In this document: one piece after another, positions 10,801 through 23,615 of the stretch
How the letters are laid out: each line of letters begins with the position of its first letter
How positions within the stretch are numbered: the first letter of the stretch is position 1
DNA from: Atrichornis clamosus
Lineage: Eukaryota; Chordata; Aves; Passeriformes; Menuridae
Assembly: GCA_013400975.1 (NCBI GenBank)
Contig: WBMZ01011883.1
Span: forward strand, 1 to 64,000
DNA length: 64,000 nucleotides
Direction: 5' to 3'
Position numbers and translations under genes: made by a program
Notes under the pieces: generated by a model
Databases searched by the model: none
Seen by the model: the letters and a program-made list of their open reading frames with translations, nothing else
Told to the model about the DNA's origin: nothing

Positions 10801-13800
10801 GAGCTTGCGTGGTCGCCTGGCAAGGGGGAAAACGGGTGCTGGCCCAGTGCAGAAGAAAGGATATTTGTGTGATGGGGATGAGGAGTTGTTACCAGGAGAT
10901 CTCAGCCTGGGAGAGCAGTTGAGGATAGAGAGAGGGATTCTCAGATCTACCCTCCATGTCCAGAGCATCCCGAGGGCTGTGCCGGGACAGAGGGAGCACA
11001 AGCAAAATAGCCCAGGGAGGTTGACCTCAGGGCATGAGCAGCAGTGAACTGTGGCACTGCCGTGGATTTATCTGGAAAAAGGGGAATGCACATCCCTGTG
11101 CACCTCTGCTTTCTGGCTGTGCTTCAGCGAGGCCAGGAAGGAAGGAGGTCTGGGAAAGAGTCGGGCTGCCGGCAGGAGGAGCACAGCAGCTGAGGTCAGT
11201 GATTGCAGAGCTTTTATGACACCACGAGGGAGGTCCTGGGGACCAGAAACTGCTGATGGGGACAAGAATTGGCCACTGCCACATAGGGAGGTGGAGGGCT
11301 CTCCACAGGCTGGTTGCATTGTGCCCAGCAGGTCTGGCTCCCCCAGCTCAGCACCTTTGTATCCACTCACCCAGGAAAGAAAAGCAAAGGCAGGATTGGG
11401 CCTGAGGAACCATCAGCCAGGAGCAATAATCTGTTCCATGAAAAGCCATGGAGCAGGTGAGCCATTTCTCCCTAGAATGGCTAGCGGAGGGGAAAAAAAG
11501 GACATTTGTATTTCTGCCAGTTGACAAAATGAAATGCCACTTGTAGCCAGCGAAACTCTGCAGATTTTGCTAATAAAGGATTGCTCCATCCAGCTTCCAG
11601 CTGGATTCCAGCCCCAGCCACAACACGGACACTGGCAGCATCAGCCGTCGCATCCCAGCACTGGTGCCACACCACGGCCTCGGGCTCACTGCAAACCCAA
11701 GCACTGCCCCACGGCAGGGACACAGATCCCACTGCCAGGTTTGCTCCCGCCCTTTCCTTCCCTGTGTTTGCCCTGGGGATCGTGCTGCTGGGATAGCACC
11801 GCGTCCCCTGGGAGGCTCTAACATATCTTAGGAAATTTTCCCATTCTATTCAGCTTAATTTCACCCATTAGAGCTTGTTTCAGCAGGGTCCCGAGGGAAT
11901 GTCACTCCCCAGCATCCTCCTCTGACTCTTCCTCCGCTTCTCTCCTCCTTCACACGCACACAGCTCACCTCAGGAAGGCTCAGCCTTGTTCCACCATGAG
12001 CAGTGCTGGTCCAAACAGCCAAATCCTCCATAAGACTTGTCCCTCTACAATCCCAGAGGATTTTCCACCTGGCCATGACACACTTTTTAGGAGTTGAAAG
12101 GTGCCGGCCCTGCCTCGCTGCACATAGAGAGCTCCAGGCCATGGGCAAATGCTTGAGGAGACTTTGGCCAGTGCATTTCATCATGGCCACAGGTGGGAGC
12201 CTGCTCCTTATCCACAGCTGAAGAGCAGAAAAAGAGCCAGTTTGGGAAAACCACACACCTTCAGCGTGCCACCACTCCAAGACCAGGCCAGGGACTCTGT
12301 CACGCTGGGATCATGCCTGGAAAATATTTGATAAAGCAGGAGCAAAGAAGCTTATCTGCTGCTGTCGTGCCCTGCAGTGTTTGGGGGAGGATTTGAGGCA
12401 GCAAATGGGAATTCCTAGACGTTGTGCACAACGCCAGTGCCAGCTCCATGGCGTAGTCCAGTTGGGATGAGCATGGCTTTGGCTTTTTACCATGGGATGC
12501 TCCAAAAGGAAGGGCAAAGGGCAGCTCCGCTGGACTGCCCACTGTGCTCACAGCACCCAGGAGAAACCATGGAGTCCTTTCAGCTCTCCTCATCCCACAA
12601 GCAATGCTCAGCTCACCTTTTCCCTCATCCAAAGGGTGAACTATTTTAGGAAGGGAGGAGGAAAAAGCAGCAGCGAGGAGCTGACCGATGGCTGCTCGTA
12701 GCAGAGCCCAGACCACCGCAGGGGTCAGACAGGCACCTCACATGACCCAGAGGTTTGGCTGCAGCCAAAGAGCCCAACTGGCTTCTTACATAAACGCCCT
12801 GAGGGCAGCGCCTCCGAGACCACCAGCCCAGGCAGCAGATGCTCCGAGGCCAAATCCAGCCGGTCCCGAGCAGACGTCACCTAATCAGCACGTTGGCTCC
12901 TTCCCAAGGAGCTCTTGGGGCACACAGTAAATATCTTATATAAGCACCTCTGGCCTGGGGTCGCATCCAGTTCAGCCATGGCACGCAGCGATTCCCTCCT
13001 GGACAGAGGCACGAGAGGTGGCCAGAGGGGCCTGAAGGGGCTTTCCCCAGCACAGACCCGTTAGACCCCCTTAGTGACCCATCCCACAGCTGTGCCAGAG
13101 GAGGCTCCAGGAAGAACTCTGGTGTGTGGAGAGGAATCACCCATTCCCAGTGGTGAAAAAAGACAGAAGAAGGGGTCAAAATGACAAGTCACTTCTGCCC
13201 CCAAATTGTCTTCCAGACAGACCTGGAAAGAGCCCCAAAATCCTCCCTACGAGGCCAGTGCTTCCAGCCCAGCCGCAGCAGGCTGGACCATAAGTCTGTT
13301 CAGTGATGGAAATATCCCACCAAGCCAGGAGACTCTGCCAGTGCTCAGCTCCCACCACATGGGAAATTTCTCATCCCAGTCTCCCCTCCGGCAGGTTATC
13401 CCCCAATTTTCTCAGCACTGCCAGAGACTTGAGAGAGACGTTCCTCTTTGTCCTGAGCAGCCTCCTGGAGACCACTAAGTTGGGAGGTTGGAGAGAGCCC
13501 ATGGATGGACACAGCTGGGGGTAAAAGCAGGTGGGCTGGGGCGTTAGCAGAATGCAGAGGATGGAAAACCTGTGAGCGTTTTCAACATTGAAGTTGTCAG
13601 TGCTGGATGTCCTGCCAGGCTGCTCAGAGAGAAGAAAACTGTGGTGAGGGCTGTGCTGGCAGATACTAATTCCTGCCCCAGTGCCCTCTCTCTGGGCTCA
13701 CATCTTCAAGGGATTTATCCACAGTGCTTTTGGCCAAAGAAAAATCCCAAATAAGTGGTGTCAAGCCTCACTATTGTCTTTACCTCTCAGCACCAGCCTT

Positions 13801-16800
13801 GGGGCACTTGCCCATCCATGGGACATCCCCTTCTGTGCCAGACCAGGTCACACGCGAGCTGGGTGGGTTCAAACATCAGCTGGGGGATGCTCGGAGGCCC
13901 AGACAGCAGGAGGCCGAGGGAGCAGACGGCACACGACCTGCCCCAGGCTCCTGCTCCTCTTTGACAGGTCACTTAAACACTGCAGCCACCGCAAACCCGC
14001 CCCGTCTTTCACAAGAGGCATTTCACACCCGCCCTCGCTGCCAAATAAAGCAACCCCAGCGTTCCTGCACCACCCGGGGCGGTCCTGGGCGCGGAGCAAG
14101 GTTAAACTCATCCCTGCAGAATCAGCACCAGCAGCTTCTCCATCAGCACTGGAGCGCCAGGCTGAGCCGGCCGTGCCACCACCGGCCCCGGGCTGGAGCG
14201 CAAAATAGAGGCAGACACAGAATTTGTGTCTCTGTCGCTGCAGCTGGCGGAGGGGAACATATCCGCAAATATTTGTGCTCTCCTGCTCTCGGCAAGGCCT
14301 CTTTGCCCATTGCCGGCAGCTCTCGGAAAAGGCAAACGGGTTCGGCGGGCAGCTGCCTGTGGCAGGCCTCGGATCCGGGTACGGCAACACACGGAAAACC
14401 TTGAGGGTTGCTCGAGTCCTGTCCCCAGGCACGCAGCACTAAGGGACACCGGGCAGCTGCAAGCTCCAGAGCCAGGTGCTCGAACTTTTCAGAGTGAAGA
14501 AATGGTCAAAAGTGACACAAACCCTTCCAGTTTTCACCCTCTGCTGGAAGCCACGGGCAGGACCCGCACCAGACACCTGGACTGTGCTGGGGGAGCCAAG
14601 AGGCCAGTCTGAAATGGAGCTGTATTTTAGGAAGGTCATAGGGATCACCTGCCTGTGATGGGTTTTTGGAGGGTGGGAACTTGAAAAACAGAAGTTCAGT
14701 GATGCCCGGAGCTGGACACATGAAGGACTGAGCTGTTCTTTGGCTTGTTGAGCAAAAGAAAACTGTAGATTCGTATGGAAACAAATTATTTTTAAGTGAA
14801 AGACTAAATTATAAAGGGTTTTTTCCATAAGGCTCAAGGCGCTTTGTTCAATCCAAAAGGAACCAACTCCTCCCCAGATTGTTGCACTCGTGTGTAAATC
14901 ACAGATTATTTAAAAGACATTTTCCAAACCAGAAAAGGCAAAGCCGCACAGAAAAAAAATAAAATTAATCTCCTAACAGAGAATTCTGACTCTTCTTGAA
15001 ATCTTCACGTTTCCAAAAGCCAAGGCAAAGCGCCGTGATCTTCCCAGTAGCTTCTCTCCCCCATTTTGTGCAATCACATGCAATTCCCAAGCGCTGCATG
15101 AGTTTGGGATGGGTGCCAGGCTCTGCAGTGGCGGTGCCGAGCGCATCCAGCTGCCGGAATGCTCCGGATCGGAGCCGCAGCCCGGCCGTAGGGACACAGC
15201 ACCTGGCAAAGCCGAGGGCAGGGAGCTCCTAAAGGGGTGAGAAAAGGCTCTTTATCTTTTCCTGGCACGCTCATCCCTCTGGGGTGAGCCAGGGAATCCC
15301 ATTTGGGATGTGGGGTTTGCAGGTGATACCTGCTGCTCCGGGATGCTCCAATGCACCGGCTTGCAGAGACCAGGCAGGGGTGATTCCCACATGGAGCTGC
15401 TGCAGAACTTCCTACAATCCTCCTTTTCAGAAGGGACCTCACCCCTCTGCCACGCGTGGGTGGCACGCGCAGCTCTCACGGGGATACCACAGCAAGGTGA
15501 GGTGGAATACCCAGGGAAGGTGTGATCCAGGTCTCTGGGAGGACAGGAAACTCCTCCCGCTGCTACAGCAGCCCATGCCTTAAATCCAGCCCCACTGGGA
15601 TGGTCATTTGGCTGTCACCAGCTGTACATGCCCATGGGAGAGCAGAAACGATGTATGTCCTTCCCTCAGGACTGCATCCAGAATGAGGGGACTGCCCACC
15701 ATGCCAGCACTCTGTCCTTCCCAACGAAGATGCTTCCTCAGAATTCCTCAATTCTTTTTTCCTCTCTTTCCTTCCATTCTGGATGCTGGATAACAAAAGC
15801 CAAAGCAGAAAAACCTTCCCAGAGCCCAGTCTCGAGGGACCAGGACCCCCAAACCCTCACATTTCCCTGGATGTCAGCAAGCTTCCAGTGTAAATTTTTG
15901 GGTTGGCTTATCAGGGATCAAACTGTGCTTCTCCCCAGGGAATCTTCCACTTCTTCTCCATTAAAATAAAAAGGAGAAAACTTTTAAAAGCCCACTGTTT
16001 AACAAGGCAGCTGCAGGGAGGCTACTCAACTGATTGAGTTTTTACCTGGTCCTTACAGGCAAGCTCAAGTACTTAACATAGAAATGAGGTTTAGTCACAG
16101 CGAGGCATTTGGGATTAGAGCTGGCTGGAGAAGCTCTGATGAAACCACGTTCCTCCAGAATATGCACTCTTGTCAAAATTGAAATGCTTTGTGAGATTGA
16201 ATAGGTTTAGCCAGAAGTTCATTTCCTAAAGAAAATCAGGGAGAGGTTGCAGGGAAATTTGTTGAATGAAAAAAGATGTTCTTTTTCTTTTGAGCCATGC
16301 TGGGATGTAGTTGTTGAGGAGGTTGGTTTTTCGTTGGGGTTTTTTGTTGTTGTTGTTGTTTTGAGGGTTTATTTGAAGTCGTGTATTGCTCAGGGAAGAA
16401 CCTGCAGAACTATTTTCTCTCTAATGACAAGTTTACCCAAACTCAGCAATTCCCTGCTCCCTGCTGGCTCGCAGGCTGGTAGCCCTGAAGACATTTATGG
16501 CTCTGCAAGAGATTCTTGCCATCAGACTCCAAGGACAGCACAAGTCGATAAAGACAAGCTATCAGATCCTACCTGGAGTGATCCTGGGGAGGCAAGGGAA
16601 GCCAGGCAGGACCAAGGAAGGCAGTGTAACTGCAAACAGCATCAATGACCTTCACTGAGGTTCCTGGGAAGCAGCACCTGGGAATTTCTCACCTCAACCC
16701 CACATCGTTTGAGGAGTATCACCCCACCAGAAACAGAAGAAAGGATAGGGAGCATGGAAAGAATTGGTGAGTGACTTCCATATGTCACCATCTGTCACCA

Positions 16801-19800
16801 TAGGGTGCAAGTTATAGCTCCATTCTACAAACACACTGGTTTCCATTTTCAAACTGTTCTGCCAAAATCCAGCATTGTTCGTGTTAGAAAAACCTATTAC
16901 TTGAGTCTTTTGGTTGAAGTTCATTCGCTTGAGTTGACAGGCAAAGCCTCAGGGTCAGGGCTTCACTGGGAGGTGAGGATCCACTTGGTTCTTGGGCTCT
17001 GGTTTGAGCATCAGGTGAGACCAACAATGGCCCGGACCTCTCCTGCACCGAGACAGCACCCTGGAGCTTAGCAGGGGAAGGAGCACTTGGATTTCATGGC
17101 ACTGGGGCCAGCAGCAACTCCCAGACCAGCCACAGGGATTTTGCCCAGCCCTTCCCGGTGATCACACCCAAGGGGCTGCAGCCACCTCTGTCCTTATTTA
17201 GCATATTCCAACAGCCTCCCTTGCTCGGCTCCAGGAGGTAGGAACTCCAAACTCCCTTGGACCGGCTGCAAGTTGGTGTCTCAGCAGCTCTGCCTGGAGC
17301 AGGGCTCAGAGGAGACACTTGTCCAAGGGAAGGGGTTTGTCCTGTCAGAGCTGCTGGACCCAGCCACAACAAGTTATAGCTCCAGCCCAAATTACACCAA
17401 AACACCTTCCCCAGGCTGTTGGGGGATGCCAGCTATACGAGTGACTTTTGGGGAAACAATCAACATCCCACAGTCCAAAGGAGCAAATTCGCATTGTTCC
17501 TCCAGGCCTGTTTCAGCCACTTGTCGCCATTCAAATCCAAGGAGGATTTGTGCCAGATCTCAGGCTGGGGGTGTCCAGGAACCCTCTGACTACTGTCCCT
17601 GTAGCCCCAGCTGTGAGCAAACCACCCAAATCCAGCAGTACTGGGGGGGCTTTGTTTTTTAACCCCTCCCCTTGCTTTGGGATGAGAGGAGCTTTATAAA
17701 AGACTTCCGCCTAATCTCCCTGCCAAGCGGACATCGCCGGCTTCTGCCGTCACATCGTGCTCTGGACACACACAGAGTTTTCTGCCCTGGCTTAAAAAGA
17801 ACATTGTTTGCAGAACAGAGCGAACAACATGTGAAAAGGAGAAGGGAAAAAAAAAAAAAAAAAAAAAAGGAGAGATCTGTGATGTTTGCTGGATGAAAAA
17901 CCCGCTCGTTTGTTTGGACGAGGATTCTCGGCACGTACAATCTCAGGAACAAAAGGAGATGCTTGTTCTTCACTGTGTTTGTGCGAAGAGTTCTGTAAAT
18001 ATTATGGGGTGTTTGTGCTGTAGAGATGAGCCCCAACATGATCTCAGAAACTGCTCCCAGCACCCCCAAAATCCCTCCTGCAGGGTCCAGCCCTCACACA
18101 GCCCCACAGATCCAGACCCTGAGCTCTCCCCTTTATATTCAGTAGCAAACAGCCTGTTCAAACAGAAGTAACTGCAACAATAAAATTCCTTTGGGAAGAA
18201 GTTTTGGGAAGAAGCACGGCTCCATCTGACCTTGCTGGTACTCAACAAGATGTAGGTCAAATATTTTAATTGCCAAGTGGCTAATCCCCCACGCGCAGCG
18301 TTTCAATATTTGCATTGCTGTGGACTCACTGCCTTTTGAAGCCACAGGGGGAAAGAAATAGCAGCTGGATTGGTGGGGAAGCAATTCCTGCCGAAATACA
18401 GCACTGGATACAAGTGCTGGGGATGGATGGCTGTGACTGCAGGGAGAAGGGAGAGGAGCAGCGGGGAGTTGCTGCTCCACCGGCTGCTTTTCTAGTTGGA
18501 TTCAAAGCTTTTCCCACCTTCCCAAGACAGCATCCTCCGGCACCCGAGCACAACTCTCCCAACTGCACGGGCAGCACATGAGTACACCCTTCAAACCTCC
18601 TCTCTCCCCTCTCTGTTCAGAAGCTCGGAGCTAAACGGGCATTTTATTTTCATGAGGAATCAGAGGATGAAGCAGCCCCGGCGGCGCGAGCTCCTGCGAG
18701 CGTCTCAGCGCCTGCAATGCAGCCACCTCCAGGCTGCAGCTCGCTGACACCTGAGACTCCTTCGGCAGGCAGAGGACCAGCAATTGCCTCAGTGCTCCCC
18801 GAGGAATTTGAAGAGACGGAGTGTAATTGCCCATGATGGAATTTGACTCACACTAAAAAAAAAATAAAAATACTACGGCAGGAATCACAGCTCCTGGGTC
18901 ACGCAGGGACAGGAAGAGGGAAGAGCACCCAGAATCATCAAATTCAGACCCTGCCATCACCAGCCGTCACGTTGCATAATTCTGTTCAGAAATCTATCAT
19001 GGAAATCTTAAAATTGGCTGAATTTTCTATCCCCCACTGCTGCTGGCATCCTGCTCTGGAGTTGCCTCCTGAGGACGCTCCGCTCCAGGGGTGCCCACAC
19101 GGGGACACATCACCCTGGGGCTGGTGTCCCAGGTAGGCACAACCAGCATTAGCTCAGTGACAGCATCTCTAGCGAGGAGAGAAAATGGGGAGGGGGGAAT
19201 GGAATATCTGGTGTGGATAACATCTCATTTTCAAGTCAGAATTAAAAGGTTAATTACTTCATAATCTCTCAGGTCCAGGAATGGTTTTGCTCATTCAAAC
19301 AGGGCTTTGCAAGACAAGGTCCTGGCCCAGAACAGTGACGTTGCTGCAGCCCTGAGCACAAAGAGTAAATTCTGAAGACAGAGGTTACATCATGAAAATG
19401 GAGCGAGGTGGATTCTGCCCTTATATCTACCCCTGCAAATCCCGGACAAAGGATTTTCCAGATTACGTATGCACATTCCTTTCCCTGCTGTTCCATTAAA
19501 TAACACACAGTGCCCCTTTTCCAGCGTACACCAGAGCATCACCCCAGGCGTGCAACAAGCAAGACCAAAGCTTTGGGGCCCAGGGCTATCCAGGGAAGGA
19601 GATATCCTGGGGAAAGGGAAGATTCTGGGGCTTTTTTCCCCCCATTCTTCAGAGAGGACGTACCTTTGCTTTTTTGTGGCAGAGGAAAAGCTCAAGTTGT
19701 GACACCAGCAGCCCACTGCATGTGATCCATGGCAAAAGGAGTTGGGTGTTTTTCCTTGGCTGCACCAGGTATTTGGGACATGGCCCTGTCAGCTGGGGCA

Positions 19801-22800
19801 TCGCACAGAAACATTTCATTTTCAGTCTTGCTTTGGAAAATAAGAAGAAAACTTTGATTTTCTTTTTTTTTTCTCCTCCTTAAACTCAGTCACACAGGAG
19901 AGTTATCCCCAGTTTGGGGACTCAGGGGGATGAGAGGCTGTGGCTTCTGTGGCGCAAAGCTCATGCCCCTTCTTTGCTCCATTCCCCTCACATCTGGCCA
20001 CTGGGAAGGGAGCTGTTTGTGCAACTACTGCCCAAAGCGCATCCCATGGAAAGCAGGGAACAGGTTACAAGGAATGCTGCCCTCTGGAGCAGAAGGGTCC
20101 TTCGGTGCATGAAACTTCACTGTGTCCCACAGGGACAATTATCAAGTGGGAGAGTCAGTGTTCCCAAGCCAAAGCCATTAGTTACAAAACATGGAAGAGG
20201 GCTTAAAGCTGTTATGTTTGAACATGTCAGCTCAGCCCTTTAGGGAACTCCTGATGTGCCAGAGCATCTAATCTCTGCAAATCACTTTTATTCAGCCTTG
20301 CTTTGGGTTTTCTTTTTTAATCAACTTAATCTTTATTCATGAGGTGTGTTGCTGCATTACAGAAACGCCCAGATTCTGAGCATCAGGCTCAGGGAACGGA
20401 AATTGAGGAAACTTTGTGTTTGTTCCAGTCAGGGCTTAAGGTCTGGAGCAATTTATCTGGACTTGTGGCAGGCCCTAGAACTCCTCCGTGTCCCAGCAGG
20501 GAGAAGGAGGAGGAGGAGGAGGGAATCAGCCCAAGTTCTTGGAGGACAAGCACTACACCCCGGGGCTGGCACGCGTTAAACATCACGTCTCATTGCTATA
20601 TTTAATCAGCGAGGTCCCCGCTCACCCAGCCTTGATGATGGAGCTTTCTACTTAGAAAAAAAAAAAAAAGTCATAAAAGATTCTGTGAAATAAAAATAAT
20701 AAATTAAAGGGATCAAAGAAACGAGCGACCGGCGAGTGGCAGCAACATGAAGCGAAGAATAAAGGAAGTGTTAATGGGATTTCAAGGGGAGAAGGAGGGC
20801 AGGAGGGAAGATTTGCTCTCAGAGAGAGTGGAGAGCTTCAATGCCAGGACCCCATGACCTGCCCCTCGTGAGCTCAGACCCTTATCCTGATCCACCCCCA
20901 GCCAAGGCAGAGTTTCATGAGGCATCTCTGAACAGGGATTTAGGCAGAGCACAGCAGGACAGAGCAAAGTTTGACGCCCGGCACGAGCTCCCGCGAGCAG
21001 ACTGGGACACAGCCGTGCTGGCATTCCTGCTTTGGGAAGACAGGAGCAATGTCAGTGTATGCTTCCCTGGAAGCAGAGGGCCAGCATTTGGAGGTTGCCA
21101 AGAGGAGCTGTCTGAGCACCACCCCATCCCCACAAATCAGCCTCAGAGCACCCCCAGTCTCCCCACTGCAAAGAGCAGCTCTCAGCAGCCTGCAGTGCCC
21201 TCACTCGCATCCTCTGAGGATCAGCTCCCCCCCACCATGATCCAAAGGAACTAATGGGATTGTAATTCTTCTAATGAGCTGTAATTAATTAATTACCCTG
21301 TTAGCACAAGAGCTTTACATTTTTTGGCAAGCACGGTGCAGTTTTGTAGCTAGAGGGAGGCTCTTCCCCAGCACCATCAGGCTCCGACTGTGGCTGCAGA
21401 CGAGCTCTTTCCCCTGTGCCTCAATCTGACATAGTTCATACCTTTGGGAAAGGATCTTGGAAGCAGCTCACAGGTCTCTCCCAAATTACAGACAACCAAG
21501 TCACAGACATTAATTCAGCAGTGTCACAAACATCTCCTCTGTCAGTCCCTTGAGAACACCCATGCCCTCTGGCAAACTTAACCAAACACACCATGGGCAG
21601 AGAGCAAGAGATACTGAGACCCTCCGTGGTCCTTGCAGAGCAGAAATATAAATTCCAAAAAAGCACTAAAAATGAAGCCAAAGCAGTGTCTGAGCTGTGC
21701 TGCTCAGCACAGCAGCCCTGGGATGTTCAGATCCACACTGCAGCCTCCTGCCTGCCCAGGATACAGGATTGCACCCCTGCACAGCAGCCACCTCCTCCAG
21801 CTTGGCTTCTCCATTACCTCCACGCTTAATAATTAAAGCATCAGTGTAAAGGCATTAAAGTTTCAGGGACTGACACGTTCAGAGCAAGATGAAGGGCTCA
21901 GGGATAAGGCAAGTGCTGCTGCTGATTAACCCTGAACAGAGCAGTCCACGAGGAGCAGGTCCCTGCCCCTCTGCCCCCATGGACAAGCCCTCTCCTCCTC
22001 ACAAATCCTGTCTTCCCAGATCTGCTTTCCAAGAGCATCCACTCCAGACTGTAGGGGAGGTTTGCTCATCATCAGGTGTCTCTAAAAAAATCCTAATGGA
22101 GGGGGGTTCTTCCCAGGGAGTGTGGCTTTTTATAGAGCACATGGCTTTGCGTGGAGCCAGCTCCGAGCAAGGGTTACGAGGTACCTTTGGCTGGCTGCGG
22201 AGGCGGAACAGGAGGGCTTTCTGCAGGAGCAGATGGAGCTGCCATGCCTGGGAGCCAGCCCAGCCCTGCTGCAGTGACAGACTGTCCCACGCCACCTCCC
22301 CCAGCGATGCTGCACTAAGACCCCCTTGCGGGAATTGGGGGAGGCACCGAGGGGCTGAGCACAGGCACAAGTCATCCCAGCACCAGACCCCACACCAGGC
22401 AACCCTCTTCCAGCATCCCACTCACCCCACTTGTTTCCTCCTGTATATAACCAGTAGGCTGGGGAGGAGGATGCCTCTCCTGTCATTAGGCTGCGCTGGG
22501 CAAGAGCACACCATCTTCCCTCTAATACTCACACCAATTAAGCTAATTGCATCCCCCTGGGTAGCTGATGCTGGTTCCCTGATCACACAGCTCCGGGGTT
22601 CTGGGTCCCTCTGTGCTTTGGGGGATACAAGCCCCTTGAGTGTAGGATGGAATCCCCCACACAAAACTCTTTAGACACATTATTTGCTCCTAAATATTCA
22701 CTGAATCTGACCACAACCCGTAAGGGTGGGAGCAGAGCCTATCCCTCCATGGCGCAGCAGAGATTTGGGTTTGGTGGAGCCCTGCCTGTGGGGTAGCAGG

Positions 22801-23470
22801 GCCAGGAGGGGTTCAGGGCTGAAAATGTGGGCAGGATTGCTCAGACAGCCCCTTTCCTTACCGCCTTTCCTCCAGAAATTAAATGCTGTTTGCATTCGGA
22901 AGCGCGGATGCGCGCGGCCGTCTGAGCTCAGGCTGTCGCCGGAGTCAGGGTTGGGTGTGCCAGGTGATCAATCCTCCCGTGACACCGCCTGGGCCCGGGC
23001 ACAAATGAGCATTACCTTGATTAAAAGAGATGGGTGAATGCAGTGCTTGGTCCCAGCAGCCTCCCGGGAGTCCCCCGTCACCGAGTCCAGCTCCCCGAAT
23101 CGCAGGAGACAGCGGGAGCCTGGTGGGTCCCCCGCCACCCTCCGTCTGACACTCCCAGGGATCGTCCCTCCTTGCCAGGCAGCCAGAGGTTGTTTCACTC
23201 ATTAATCCAGCATTTGCTCCTCTGAGGATGCTCCTGCCCTTTCAAAGCTTCTCCTGCTCTCTCACCTGCCTTTTCAGGCGCTGCAGACACAAAAGACCCT
23301 GTTCCCTGTGCAATGCCACCAGCATCCCTGGGGACAATCCTGGAGTGGATCTAATGATGCCACAGGTCACCCTCTTCTTCTACCCCCAGGTCGCCGTCCC
23401 AGTTTCCAGCCTTGTTTCACCACTCCTGTATTTCAAACAGATTTTTTTAGAAGTTCCTTTCATGGCAATA
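7900..23470. other. Non-coding spacer, no gene seen
   Basis: Unique sequence without recognisable exons. Homopolymer runs occur at 8,406-8,420 and 17,849-17,870, and a GTT repeat at about 16,341-16,360. CpG-rich patches occur at 10,490-10,650 and 14,050-14,380. Short regulatory candidates are listed as findings. Long frames (for example 10,211-11,047) lack any recognisable domain. Confidence 0.5.
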
Positions 23471-23473
23471 CTA

Positions 23474-23615
23474 TCATAGCACCCCAGAATGGTTTGGGCT
23501 GGAAGGGACCTTAAAGCTCCTCTCATTCCAACCACTGCCATGGGCAGGGTTACCTTCCACTAGACCAGGTTGCTCCAAACCCCATCCCACCTGGACGTGA
23601 ACACTTCCAGGGATA
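23474..23615 (-). mobile_element. CR1 LINE 3' fragment
   Basis: Minus-strand CR1 tail: TGGAAGTGTTCACGTCCAGG, GAGCAACCTGGTCTAGTGGA, AAGGTCCCTTCCAGCCCAAA, ending near GCTATGATA. The 5' limit is approximate. Confidence 0.92.

Noticed and set aside
10211..11047. 278-codon plus-strand frame
   Set aside because: Long frames without stops are common in GC-rich DNA. Composition is Pro/Arg/Gly-rich without domains, and other frames are equally open.
17849..17870. A-run as a retrogene poly(A) tail
   Set aside because: No spliced-gene-like sequence precedes it and no target-site duplication was found.
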